Below, piece by piece: positions 24,651 to 34,848 of a stretch of DNA of 64,000 nucleotides. The stretch covers positions 1,160,501 through 1,224,500 of the forward strand of contig BSBK01002085.1 of the NCBI GenBank assembly GCA_027943335.1. Reading direction: 5' to 3'. The number at the start of each line of letters is the position of its first letter. Positions within the stretch are counted from its first letter, which is position 1. The notes under the pieces were generated by a model that searched no databases, had not been told where the DNA came from, and saw only the letters and a list, made by a program, of their open reading frames with translations. The stretch is from Chamaecyparis obtusa. Taxonomy: Eukaryota > Streptophyta > Pinopsida > Cupressales > Cupressaceae. Made by a program: the position numbers and the translations under genes.

Positions 24651-25049
24651 AATTACAAAACTGAACCAATGACATGTTTAAAACAAAAAAAAAATTACAA
24701 AACTGAACCAATGGCATGTTTACAACAAAGAAATAGAATGATAATAATATGCTAAAAATTCTATTCTGTTTAATACACGCCATAGGGCCAGTCCCAACAA
24801 TTCTTAAACATACTTTATCTAATATGATGAATTCTTAATAAAGGTCTAATTCTGTAGACTGCTAGCATGAAGGAAGATTTGACCTAGCCAAATCTTCCTT
24901 GTACCACACAAAAAACTGTGTGATAACTATGTCTACTCCAACCTTAATTGTTTAAGAATTCATCATATCAGATAAAGTATGTTTAAGAATTATTGGGAGT
25001 TCTATTAGACCTTTGTTGTAAACATGTCATTTGTTCAGTTTTGTAAATT
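24651..25049. repeat. Third inverted repeat around a 110-base loop
   Basis: Left: TTACAAAACTGAACCAATG...TTTACAACAAAG (24693-24730, with a tandem extra copy at 24651-24684) and CAATTCTTAAACATACTTTA (24798-24817) onward. Right: the reverse complements at 24949-25049. The left arm has an extra AT-rich stretch of about 50 bases. The loop holds a small perfect hairpin, GGAAGATTT/AAATCTTCC (24871-24899). It abuts the 5' broken end of the NOG1 fragment. Confidence 0.75.
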
Positions 25050-26279
25050 TGTTTTTGTGTTAAATGCATTTAAATGGAACCTTTCTCTATTCAGTTTTCT
25101 TTCATTGTTAATTCATGGGATTATAAGCAACAACTTGTCAGAAATGGCAATTAAAATTTATGTTTGTCTCCTCGTTCATGCCTTGTTTGTTACAGTCCTA
25201 CACCTGAGTGGAAATGAATGGGTGGTTGGGATAAAAATCCCAAGAAGAGGGAAGATTATACCCCTTCAGAATTTACTTTTGTTTTCAACTTGACAATAAA
25301 TTTCTTGTTTAGATTGTTAATACAGTCAGTTTGGTGACTGGTATCAGACAGTTAGAAGTTAGTTAGTAGTTGCAGTCGGTTTATTAGAGTTAGGAGTCTA
25401 TTTCAAAGACATCCACATGAAGTGGAGTGGGTGTGGTTGAATTGATGTATCAAGGAACAAATGGAAAAGGTATTTTAATCAATAAAGACAATACCATTCT
25501 CAAAAACATGTACACTGTCATGGAATAGTAAACACAATAGTGAAACTATATGATTGATTGAACTGAGTCAACACCAGTCATGGAAAGTAGATGAGTAGGT
25601 GAAATCATACTAAGTTGAAAATTAGTGATTTTGAATCATATTATAAGACTGTTTAGGGTCATGGAGATCTAGAGGCAAGCGGGGATAGGATTTGCTTTGT
25701 TGAGGGAGGGCTAATTAGGCCTAGTTGGAGATTTAGAGGGTGAAGGAAATATTCACCAATCAAATGATGAAGGACTAAGATTGAGATTAATTTAGTAACT
25801 CTGAAAAGGGTACTAGAAAATGTAAAAATGTTGCTGGGTTATTTTGGAAGTTTGTGAATGATTTTATGATTTCAGGGTGTGAAGGGCTACTAGGCAGGCC
25901 TAGAAAAGCTATAGAAGAGGAATGGTAGAAGCTGAGTTGATTGGAGTGAATGGGAAGATGTATTTTTCTGTGATAAAGATCTTTATCTCTGATTTTTCTA
26001 TATGTTGAAATTGGGAGAATACCTCTGTATTGCATCAATAGCTAGAGAAGATATTTATGATGAGATTTCCATCATTTTAAGTGAGCACAATGTGGCATTC
26101 AATGTGTGCTAGGTGTCACACTCTAAACATTTGATATTTTATTATATGAAGAGACATGGGACATGCGAAGAGTCATGCATTTGGAAATATGAAGAGACTT
26201 ATTTTTGGAAATTGAAGAGACCTTCAGTTGTGATATGAAGAGTCTCTCAATTCTATACATATACATGATTGCATCAAGT
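25050..26279. other. Intergenic DNA, no gene recognised
   Basis: Only chance ORFs on either strand. 26100-26279 may be the U3 part of the copia LTR whose end is at 26457, but no left boundary could be fixed. Confidence 0.4.
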
Positions 26280-26469
26280 TGAAAAAGTGTTGTACTTGAA
26301 TTTCTATCATTAATAAAAGAGATATTTTTCTGGTGTGGCTGGGTTTTTCCCTCTAGTTGGAGGGTTTTCCCAGGATAAAGTCATTGTCTTTTGTACCTAT
26401 TTTGTTCTACTTATGTTTATTGTTGTTTATCTTTATTTTCTGGGCATAACTTTAAAATGGTATCGGAGT
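26280..26469 (+). mobile_element. Copia LTR end plus primer-binding site (remnant)
   Basis: A poly(A)-signal-like AATAAAAGAGA (about 26311), then the typical copia R/U5 words GGGTTTTTCCCTCTAG and GGAGGGTTTTCCCAGG, end shortly before TGGTATCGGAGT (26458-26469), an initiator-Met PBS with one change. No gag or pol follows, so only the 5' LTR side of an element survives. Confidence 0.65.
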
Positions 26470-27208
26470 GGGTTAGATAACAACATATAAGGGAGTTTCT
26501 CTTGTTTTAGTTTTTCTATTGCGGATTGTATTGAGAATCTTTGTATTGTATGTAGGAGTGTTAATTTTTAAGGCACGTGTTCTATCTTGTTGGCAATGTA
26601 TCACATTGTGCCTCTCCTACTTGGCATATCTTGTGTTGTTGACGATGATTTCATCCTAGTTGTTCATTATTGTGTTGTCAAATTAATTCTAGAATGTTTT
26701 TTCCTCTTCTCACGTCGTTAATGGTTCTCATATTATTAATTAACAACACTTATTATGTGTGTCAATGGTTCCATACAACCATTCTTGCACTAATAAACTA
26801 AGAAATGGTTCCAAATGAAGGGATTTGTTAGTTTAGTGTTCAACAACAACACTTGATATTTAGAGAATCATATTAAATAAGGAGCTTCAAAAAAAAATCC
26901 ATCGACATCCAATCAAGATGAAGATATCACCACTAATAAGTTGCTCCCAATATCTTACATAGCTATCACATTAGAGGTCATTCTCATAGCATGATAGTCC
27001 AGACATCTGTACATTAAATCTGCCATACTATTTAGCTCTAGCAACAAAGTCTTAAGATAAGCCTATATTTTATCTGGTCATCAACTTTTAAAATGAAGTT
27101 TGGAATATGAATCTCTGTTTTATTTTGATTTGACAATCCTTATCCTTATCACATACGAACTTCAATTTCTTTGCTTGGCTAGTAAAATAGAGATCTATTT
27201 AATTTGTT
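26470..27208. other. No gene recognised
   Basis: May start as the leader of the copia remnant. No coding potential or repeat structure seen. Confidence 0.35.
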
Positions 27209-27548
27209 TTAGATTATACTTACCAGATTAGCGGTTTTTAGTCCACTGTGTGATGGTGATTCAAAACTTATATCCAATTGTACTGACTCACAGTTATCTT
27301 TACTAGACCATAGTGTTCTCTTTTTTTCACAAGAAGATCCATCAAAACTAATAGAACGGATTGAATTTTCACATTCCAATGCATTATGTATAGTTCCTTT
27401 TTGTATCTCTTCCCTGGATCTAATCCTATTTGTGCATGATTTAAGTTGATTTTCACTTCTGCTACCAATTTGGGAAAGACCTTTCACTAGAAGCATGATA
27501 ATTGGTATCTCATAGGATTGACAATCCTTATCAGCCAGACAGCATAGT
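27209..27548 (-). other. Possible exon of an unidentified gene
   Basis: On the minus strand an open stretch of about 110 codons runs from 27548 (after a stop) to 27209. It has ordinary protein composition (Ser, Lys, Glu, Cys rich) and ends at a strong 5' splice-site match, CTG|GTAAGT, at about 27225. I do not recognise the protein. The low-complexity bias of the neighbouring TE debris is absent, so this could be an exon or a captured gene fragment, but a random open frame cannot be excluded. No matching acceptor or second exon was found. Confidence 0.25.
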
Positions 27549-28469
27549 CAAGGATTAGTCATCATCGGCACATTTCTTGTACCTATTAAGCCACCACTTG
27601 AAATGATTACTTCATGAGTTATTTTCCCAATAATTGTAACATCACTCTTCATTGCGATGGATAAAGGTTGCAGCAGAAGACGTCATTAGTATACTCCTTT
27701 TGTTTTGCAGCATCATTAGTTCGGTTATCTCCAAATTCCATGTGCATCATCATGAAAACTTGTCTTCATAGTATGAATATGAATTAAATATTTGTCGGAA
27801 AAGATTACATCTAACCATGATAGGTATGATACCATGATCATTATTGGTTTTACTTTGAAGACTTAGCAGTTCCATATAATTGATAGGAAATAATCAATTC
27901 GGTCTCACAAGCACACTTGACAGATTAAAATTGTTTCATCCACAAATTTAAAATTGAATACAAAATACAACCTTGATCATAATCAATATCTAAGTATTAT
28001 ATGTATTCTTTAAATGATCATACGACTGAAGCTACAAACATTAGCATTGAGGGAAAATTCTAAGTATCATGTATGGTCTTTTGTTGTGATGATTTGTTCA
28101 TGCTTGGTGATTAAGCATTATCATGGTTCTATTTATATTTCCTAAGAGATTAAGAAGAGAAAGCTAGAGAATGTCATTTGTAATCAGAGAATGTATAATA
28201 TATCTGACTCTCTCCCCTTCATTCATTGTCAAGAACCCTATGGCTGTTGCAGGATCATGCAAAAAAGTATCATATATAATTAAGATCAACATAAATCAGG
28301 CTTCCAAAGCATTGCAAATAAATAATACCTGAGTCGCATCATCATGCCATGAAGGTGAGTAGCAATCATAGCTAAGGAAATGATAACAGTATGCACTAAT
28401 TCAACATATAGCTTACGGTCTCAATGAAAAACTCGTAGGTCGTCATTGAAGCATGCCATATGATCCTAA
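27549..28469. other. No gene recognised
   Basis: AT-rich; no ORF, LTR boundary or repeat that I can support. Confidence 0.35.
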
Positions 28470-28830
28470 CAGAGAAGCAAATGGATGGAATGTATAAATG
28501 GATGCCCTAGCTCATGGGTAATCAATGATACTCCAAGAAAGTAATAATAGTGGTAATATGAAGAGCACAAGCCAAGGGCATATGCCATGTAAAACAATGG
28601 TGGACACTAGTTAGCATAGAAGAGAAGGAAATGTGTCACCAATGATGCCATGAGGATCACGGGTTCTAAAAGCACTAAGCAATATAACCAGAGAATCCAA
28701 TGAGCACACATTAACTTGATGCCCTAGTTCACTAACACAACAAGTGTGATAAAATCAAAGATGCAGATAAGGATCACAGGCTGTAGTAACAGAAAATAAA
28801 CATTACATGATGCCCTAGCTCATAATAAAA
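28470..28830. repeat. Degenerate direct repeat with core GATGCCCTAGCTCA
   Basis: The core occurs three times (about 28502, 28719 and 28808), each time preceded by AACAGAGAA-like or AACCAGAGAA-like words and, in two copies, by AGGATCAC(G/A)GG. Spacings of about 217 and 89 bases show unequal or decayed units. Read as protein the plus strand gives NREAN...DALAH, reminiscent of the C-terminal end of LINE RNase H (compare 61320), but the copies are too short to assign. Confidence 0.4.
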
Positions 28831-30041
28831 TAGTGAGAATCTAGATGTAAATACCATAATCAAATCTTCCAAAGAAATGAACTCAATTCCATGGACACAA
28901 AAAAGCATGGACTAATGATCACAGTAAGATGTGCCCTTGAAATACATGATGGTATTCAATCAAGTGATCAAATGCAATGTATTCTATCAAAATGTAGAGG
29001 AGATAACGACACAATCCCTACCTCAATGAGCTTCCATTTGATAAGGAGAGGAAAATCCAAGTTTCCAAAACCAAGCTCGAAGATCAAAGGCCCAAGTCCA
29101 AATAAAAACTACAACCCCTATACACAGTGCCGAATCTGCCCTGGCCAATGAGGTTTCGCACACTGCAACCCTTGAAAAAATTCACCGTGGTAATAATGAA
29201 ATGAGAAATGAAATCTTTTTTTTGTAAGTTATGCCCGTGTTCGTTGAAATTTTGATGTACACGGTATTGGTCAAAATTTTGACTAACACAGGCATGGATT
29301 AAAAAAAAATGAAAGTTTTCCTTCTATAATCCAACCAACCAAAACCTTTTTATTTCATGGACGAAAATTTTGGTAGAAAAACTAGGTCAAATGTACTAGT
29401 GTAGGGTCTTTTAAACCATTTCCAACCTATTCATTTGTGCATCTATCCTTAATGTTTTCAAGTGAGAACTTATCCCCTCGTGGAGATAGTTGTGGAATGT
29501 AAACTTTCATGTTCTTGTGACATAGCATTGTCACGGGATTTTTGAAATCTAGTGTTAAGGTCCTCAGAGTAGTGAAGTCAAAGTATCTAGTAGGAATATC
29601 ACTGGGGTCTTTTTTTGGTCCATTTTTTCCTTCCCTTTCATAGATCATGTGATTGAAATGTGCAAATCTATGACTAAGGTATATGCATGATGAATAAGAT
29701 AACTGGATTAGGACTCTAGCTTTTTGGTTTTTTGGACTATGTAAAATACAATAAGGGAAACGATAATAGGGGAAACTTATTTTTTGGATTTTTTATGATT
29801 TTGGGATGCTAAAGAAAACTATGAATGAATGAATAGATTGATTCCTAATGTGTAAGTATTATACCCTAAGAGATATTCTAGAAACTTCGAAGGTAAACCC
29901 ACTAAGGAAAGACCTTAAATGATATTGGGAACTATCTTGACTTCAAAAGTAGAATAAAATTGACAATTCTAATAATGATGCCTATGAATAAGACAAATAT
30001 TGACAAGAATGATAAGTTCATAAGACAAGGAAAGCAGACAA
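28831..30041. other. Unassigned DNA with two short ORFs
   Basis: Contains an 86-codon plus ORF (28891-29151) and a 73-codon minus ORF (29648-29427, starting MIYEREGKNGPKK). Neither is recognised. 29230-29290 carries TTGGTCAAAATTTTGAC words like those in the Tat leader at 21030, so part of this may be another Tat leader/gag remnant. Confidence 0.3.
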
Positions 30042-30075
30042 ATATGGTAACCAAAGTTTTTGATTAAGATAAAAG

Positions 30076-31259
30076 TGTTGGAAATATTCAGGGATTAACC
30101 GAGTTACTGAGAGGGGAGGGGTGAATCAGTAACTTCAAATTTTCTTACAATTATAGATGTATTAGCATATAGTTCACTTTTTCATTATGCATATAGAAAG
30201 CATGAAACTTAAAACATTCACAACAGTGACACATAGATTTGGTTACCCAGAAACCTTCCAAAAAGAAAGTAAAACTGGGGTGGGGATGAAACCCACAAAG
30301 CTTTAGTACTGCAGAATAAAGTTGGCCGGTTAAGGCTTACAATTTGATCACTTCTGATGATCTACCCTGTTAGGAGCAAAAAGGATTGCTAGATCCACCT
30401 TGTTAAAGGATTTACAAACATACAATGAAGTATGCACTCGGTAAAGAGATTTTACAACAGACTGTTAAGTCTACCTGGTTAAAGGATTTTAGTACTGATT
30501 CACCTGTTAGGATGAAACAGTAGATCTCTTGCTTTGCAACTGGATTGCTGATTGAGATTCGCTGAATGTACTGATCACCTTCTGTGATGAATTTGTCTTT
30601 GCTGTTCCCTATACTGTTGTAGCCCTTTGTAATTCGCTTATCTCTGCCTTTTCTTTTTATTCACATTCATACTCATATAATTACATCTTGACATCTTTAC
30701 AACATTGTTTATATACAAGTCTAAACAATTAATTACAATTACAAAGTCGGCTTGACAAATAAACATAAGTGCCACTAAGTCAGCCCAAGTATGGTTACAC
30801 GGCTCCTACAAACTAACTCGGTGACTTTCTGATACTCAGCGTCCACTGCATTACTTGGCATCGTCATGCACTCAGTAGAAGTGAAGGCACGGTTCATACT
30901 AACCACTCGGTAGGTTTTGAACTCGGTAAATACTGGTGACTCGGTAAACACAATGTTACTCAATTTATACTGTCCTGCTCGATTTTCACTGTCTTGCTCG
31001 GTTTGCACTGTTCTACTCAGTTTGCACTGTTCTGCTCGGTTTGCACTGTTCTGCTCAGTTTGCACTGTTCTACTCGGTTTGCACTGTTCTGCTTGGTTTG
31101 CACTGTTCTGCTCAGTTTGCACTGTTCTGCTCGGTTTGCTCGGTTTGCACTATTCTACTTGGTTTGCTCAATTCTGCTCGGTTTGCACTGTTCTGCTCGG
31201 TTTGCACTCAGAATGCAAATAAGTGTTGTCACTAGTGGCAATTCTGCTTAATGCCAACA
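30076..31259 (-). repeat. 3' LTR of the non-autonomous Sirevirus-like element
   Basis: Plus-strand limits TGTTGGAAAT and AATGCCAACA. Contains a 19-bp minisatellite (30961-31206) in the U3 part as read on the minus strand. Nearly identical to 34849-36051. Confidence 0.93.
30955..31206. repeat. 19-bp minisatellite inside the 3' LTR
   Basis: About 13 imperfect copies of TTTGCACTGTTCTGCTCGG. One shortened unit occurs where CTCGGTTTG is directly repeated (31130-31148). Because 19 is not a multiple of 3 and the unit lacks stops, long chance ORFs run through on both strands; they are not genes. Confidence 0.9.
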
Positions 31260-31260
31260 A

Positions 31261-31447
31261 TCTCCCCCTTTGACATTAGTGACAAAAACACTTATTGCAC
31301 AAAACTTATATACACTTATTGATTTATTTATTTTTTGTCTTTGTCATAGAATATTATACATTATCTCCCCCTTTCAATGTGCTAACTTTTTCTATATACA
31401 AATCTCCTTCTATACATATCTCCTTCTATACATATCTCCCCCTTTTT
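31261..31447 (-). other. Three repeated polypurine tracts
   Basis: On the minus strand AAAGGGGGAGA-type tracts end at 31261 (adjoining the LTR), about 31364 and about 31435. Two are preceded by (T)GTCAAA. This matches the multiple-PPT arrangement known from Sireviruses and the pair at 10669-10863. Confidence 0.75.
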
Positions 31448-31480
31448 GACAATAATGCCAAAGGTGTATATACAAGTGAT

Positions 31481-33120
31481 TTACAGAGAGAATCCAAAAT
31501 TTGATAGAAAGTCAAAATGTACCTTCATGATTAGTGCCAGGGTTCTGTCCCAATTTTCTTGCAGAATCTTGCATGTTTGGATTGCAATTTGGACTTCTGC
31601 AGAGAGTTCAATCATGTGATCTGCTATAGAGAACTGATTATCATGGATCAATGTTTTGGAATGTTCAATGTGCTTATACATTGTATTCATGATGGGAAGG
31701 ATCATATTCTGGATGTCTAGCAGTGTGGACCGGATCCTTGTGTCTTCTTTTAGTAGATCTGACTGCATATTTGATAGATATGAGACTTTCATGTGATGAG
31801 CAGAGCTTGAACTTGGTTCAAGTTGCAGCTTCTGTATGCTAATCTTCATATCCTCATCCATTTTATTCATTTTATCCTTAACATCCTTTGTGAACTCGGC
31901 AATATTGCACAGTCTGGCCAAAAGAGAGGTGATATTTGAATAGGTAGATTCAATATTTGACAAATCTGAAGACAATTCTACTTGATTAATAGCTATGTGC
32001 TGAGCAATGTGCTCAAGCACTTTATTGTTGAATCTCTTTTCGGCTCTTTCAACTAACTTTTCTATCCCAGATGAGTCCTCATTGTATTTATTTACTGCTT
32101 CAGCTAATTGTAGCAAAACATGCTGAGAGGAGTCTACTTTAATGCCTAATGCATTAGACAAAATGTCTTTAGCATCTTTAATGATTTGATATTCCTTGTC
32201 TCTTTCCTCTTTAAGCTTCTTTTGCTTTGCTTTGCTTTGCTTTGGAGGATTTCACCTATATTTTGCATTTGGTCCGCTGATAGATTTGCAAAATCTAATG
32301 TTGGAATCTCTATTTCTTCATCTAGGTCTATATCCTCTACTATATTCTTACCCAAAAAATTTATACTCGGTAGAGCCTTAGGCTTATCTGTACTTAATGC
32401 CTTAGTAGTAGTGACAATAGACATAGTTGGACTGGCTATAGAGACTGGCACACTGTCTACTGGAGAACTTAAAATATTTACAATTGTAGAATCAAAAATT
32501 GGAATACTTACTGCTGGAAAACTTGATGAAATGGGAGACTGAAACTCGGTAGAAGAAATGGTGGTTGCTTCTATTGTTGCTATAGGTGATTGGACAAAAG
32601 TTGAAGTTGTCACAACCATGCTTGAAGGTGTCTCCGGGCTAGATGTAGAAACTTTTACTGGAGAGGTAGGAAGGGATGCAATGACTTCTGCTGCTATCCT
32701 CACAGTATCATCTACATCAGTGGCTTCTTCTTGTTCATCACTGTCATCTTCAATATCTTTTATTATTACTATTTCAATACTCGGTTGGTGAAGATGGTAT
32801 ATGTTCTTCCATGTAGCATTTGCAGCCTTCACAACCGATTCGATATTGTTGATCAGAATCAAACAAGTATTGAACCTTAGTGTCATCTTATTTTCATTTT
32901 CTTTTAATGCCTTCTTTACTTCATCATTTTTCAAGCTCGGCATTAACTGTCTCAGGGTTTGATCAAATATGTCTATCACAGTTTGCTTTGCATTGCTCCA
33001 CCTCATTTTTATTGGATTTAATAAGACAGCTGGAACCTGTGGGGCTATTTCATGAGGAGAGTATTTCCACTGTCCCATCTTTTCAATAACAGCATCTTCT
33101 ATTTCCTTATGTTTTGTTTC
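31481..33120 (-). pseudogene. Orphan ORF of the non-autonomous element (unknown function)
   Basis: Read on the minus strand: a first frame from at least 33078 (MGQWKYSPHEIAPQ) to 32146, then a second frame to 31484. They join within one path if the frame changes at the (AAAGC)n run at 32220-32243; beyond it the second frame continues upstream as KLKEERDKEYQIIKDAKDIL. The joined protein is about 530 residues. It has a helical N-terminal third, an acidic stretch (DIEDDSDEQEEATDVDD), a long Ser/Thr/Pro-rich middle of low complexity, a second acidic block (EDIDLDEEIEIP) and a helical, partly coiled-coil C-terminal third. There are no enzyme motifs, signal peptide or membrane span. It holds the slot where Sireviruses may carry an env-like gene. 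Apart from the repeat slip it is nearly free of stops, so it was kept under constraint until recently or is young. Confidence 0.7.
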
Positions 33121-33669
33121 CGATCTGGTTTCATATTTAAAAGATTTTATGTTACTTACTCCAGATCCTGATCCGTCTCTAAAAATTTTGATCCTCTCTT
33201 GAAAGTTTTATGCTCTCAAAGTGCTAAAATTCACGGTGAGAAATGAGTTCGATTTCTTGCCTTTTGTTTACAACTCTGTCATTAATGCTCAGTACAAATT
33301 AGGGTATGAATTCTGACAGACTGTCACCCACTAAGAATTAATTGCTCAGTGAAGACTTCGCAACTTGGTAAACTCAAGAATTCATATTGCTCCGACCTCG
33401 TTCGGTAAAGACTAATACTGACCTTGTTCGGTTAAGACTAATACCGACCTTGTTCGGTTAAGACTGGTACCGACTTCCCTGTGATTTTACTACATCTTGT
33501 ATGCTGATTTAGATCTTTCTTTTAATTTGGTTCTGGAACTGCTTGAAGTTTGTCTAGGAGAATACAGTTCCAGTGCTTTCTTGGAAATTTAGTTTGAGTC
33601 GGTAGAGCCACCCATTCCATTACTTGGACTGGTTTGCTCGGTAGATTTAGGAATCCACTTTTGTCTCAC

Positions 33670-34834
33670 CTATTTCCTGACCTTAGTTGCTTCATTCTTC
33701 TTTCCATCTTCAACTTCACTAGCATTCATGTAGTTTCTGGCTATGTGACTGAGTTTAGTGCATTTGAAGCATCTTACGGTAGTATCTCTTTTCCTTAGAT
33801 GATGTTTTATGCAGTTCATGCCAATGTGTCCATATTCTCCACAGTAATGACATCTACACCAGGTGTTGTAGTCCCATCCAAACATTGCTTTCATAATTTG
33901 TTCTGCTGGATTGAATGTCTTGGATCTGCACTCGAATGCTTTGTGACCTTGTTTGTTGCACTTGTGACAATTACCTTTGAATCTAGGTTTTTCCCTACAT
34001 TCATTTGCTTTGTGACCATGTTGATTGCAGTTGTAACATTTTCCATTGAATTCTGCTTTTTCATTGTTCCAACATTTATTTGAAGTATGTCCTATTTTAC
34101 CACAATGATTACAAGTAGGTTTTTGATTTCTTTGAGTACCTTGCTTAGAGGATTCGCCTTCTCCTTTGTATCCAAGTCCTACTTTTCCTTTTTGCCTATG
34201 CAAATTTCGCTCATACAGCTGATTCAAGTCTTCTTGGCTTTTCAGCATTCCTTCATTGATTTGTTTTTCGGTGTTTAGGTCATCTACCAATCTTAGATTG
34301 ATTTCCTTTTCAGATCTTAGTTCTTCTCTTGTGTTTTCTATCTCTGATCTTAGATTCAGAATTTCCTCATTTGTATGGGAGATCTGATCAATTAGGTTTT
34401 CTAGCTGAAGGGTTTTATTTTGAACTTCATTGTTCCTTCCATCTAATTCATCTTTCAACTTGTTTCTTTGTTCTAAGATCTCACAAAATCTTGTTGAGTG
34501 TAGCTCTTGTTCTCTTTTTAATTTTTTCACTTCTTCCTGCAGAGACCCATTCTTTTCTAGGAGTTCTTTGACAGCATTGTTTGCTTCATCTGAGCTATTT
34601 GAGGGAAAAAGATCTTCAACCTTTTCTTCAATGTAATTCTGATCATTCATCTAATTTGCAAGTTCCTTCCTTCTTCTTAGGGATTGGGAAAGATGTTCTT
34701 TTGCTTCCTTGAGTTTAGCTATGGCCATTTCTAGATCTAGCTTTTCATTTTCAATCACCTTGTTCAGTTTGAATACCTCCATTATCCTGGATCTTTGCTC
34801 AAGCTAGTTAAGCTTTATCTTGAGAACCAACAAT
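33670..34834 (-). pseudogene. Gag with coiled coil and five zinc knuckles
   Basis: Main frame from 34650 (MNDQNYIEEKVEDL) to 33670, 326 codons. A frame-continuous coiled-coil lead extends up to 34834 but is interrupted by stops just before 34650 and near 34808. Residues about 25-160 form a long Leu/Glu/Lys coiled coil. Then come five CCHC-type fingers: CNHCGKIGHTSNKC, CYNCNQHGHKANEC, CHKCNKQGHKAFEC, CHYCGEYGHIGMNC and a last one ending in Asn instead of Cys (CFKCTKLSHIARN). A Trp-containing RQKWIPKS follows after the stop, as in copia gag. It would form particles and bind element RNA. The number of fingers is high for a copia gag. Confidence 0.85.
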
Positions 34835-34846
34835 GCTCTGATACCA
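34835..34846 (-). other. Primer-binding site, initiator Met tRNA type
   Basis: Minus-strand TGGTATCAGAGC, two bases inside the 5' LTR edge at 34849. Confidence 0.93.
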
Positions 34847-34848
34847 AT

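Noticed and set aside
30775..31251. Long ORFs on both strands at 30775-31251 and 35548-36052, Cys/Phe/Leu-rich or Gln/Asn/Glu-rich
   Set aside because: They are translations of the stop-free 19-bp minisatellite in the LTRs, open in several frames on both strands; not genes.
32186..32791. Plus-strand ORFs of 60-118 codons, hydrophobic
   Set aside because: Antisense of the orphan ORF; Ser/Thr-rich codons on the other strand give hydrophobic shadows.
33799..34636. Plus-strand ORFs with Cys/Phe-rich composition
   Set aside because: Shadows of the zinc-knuckle gag on the minus strand.
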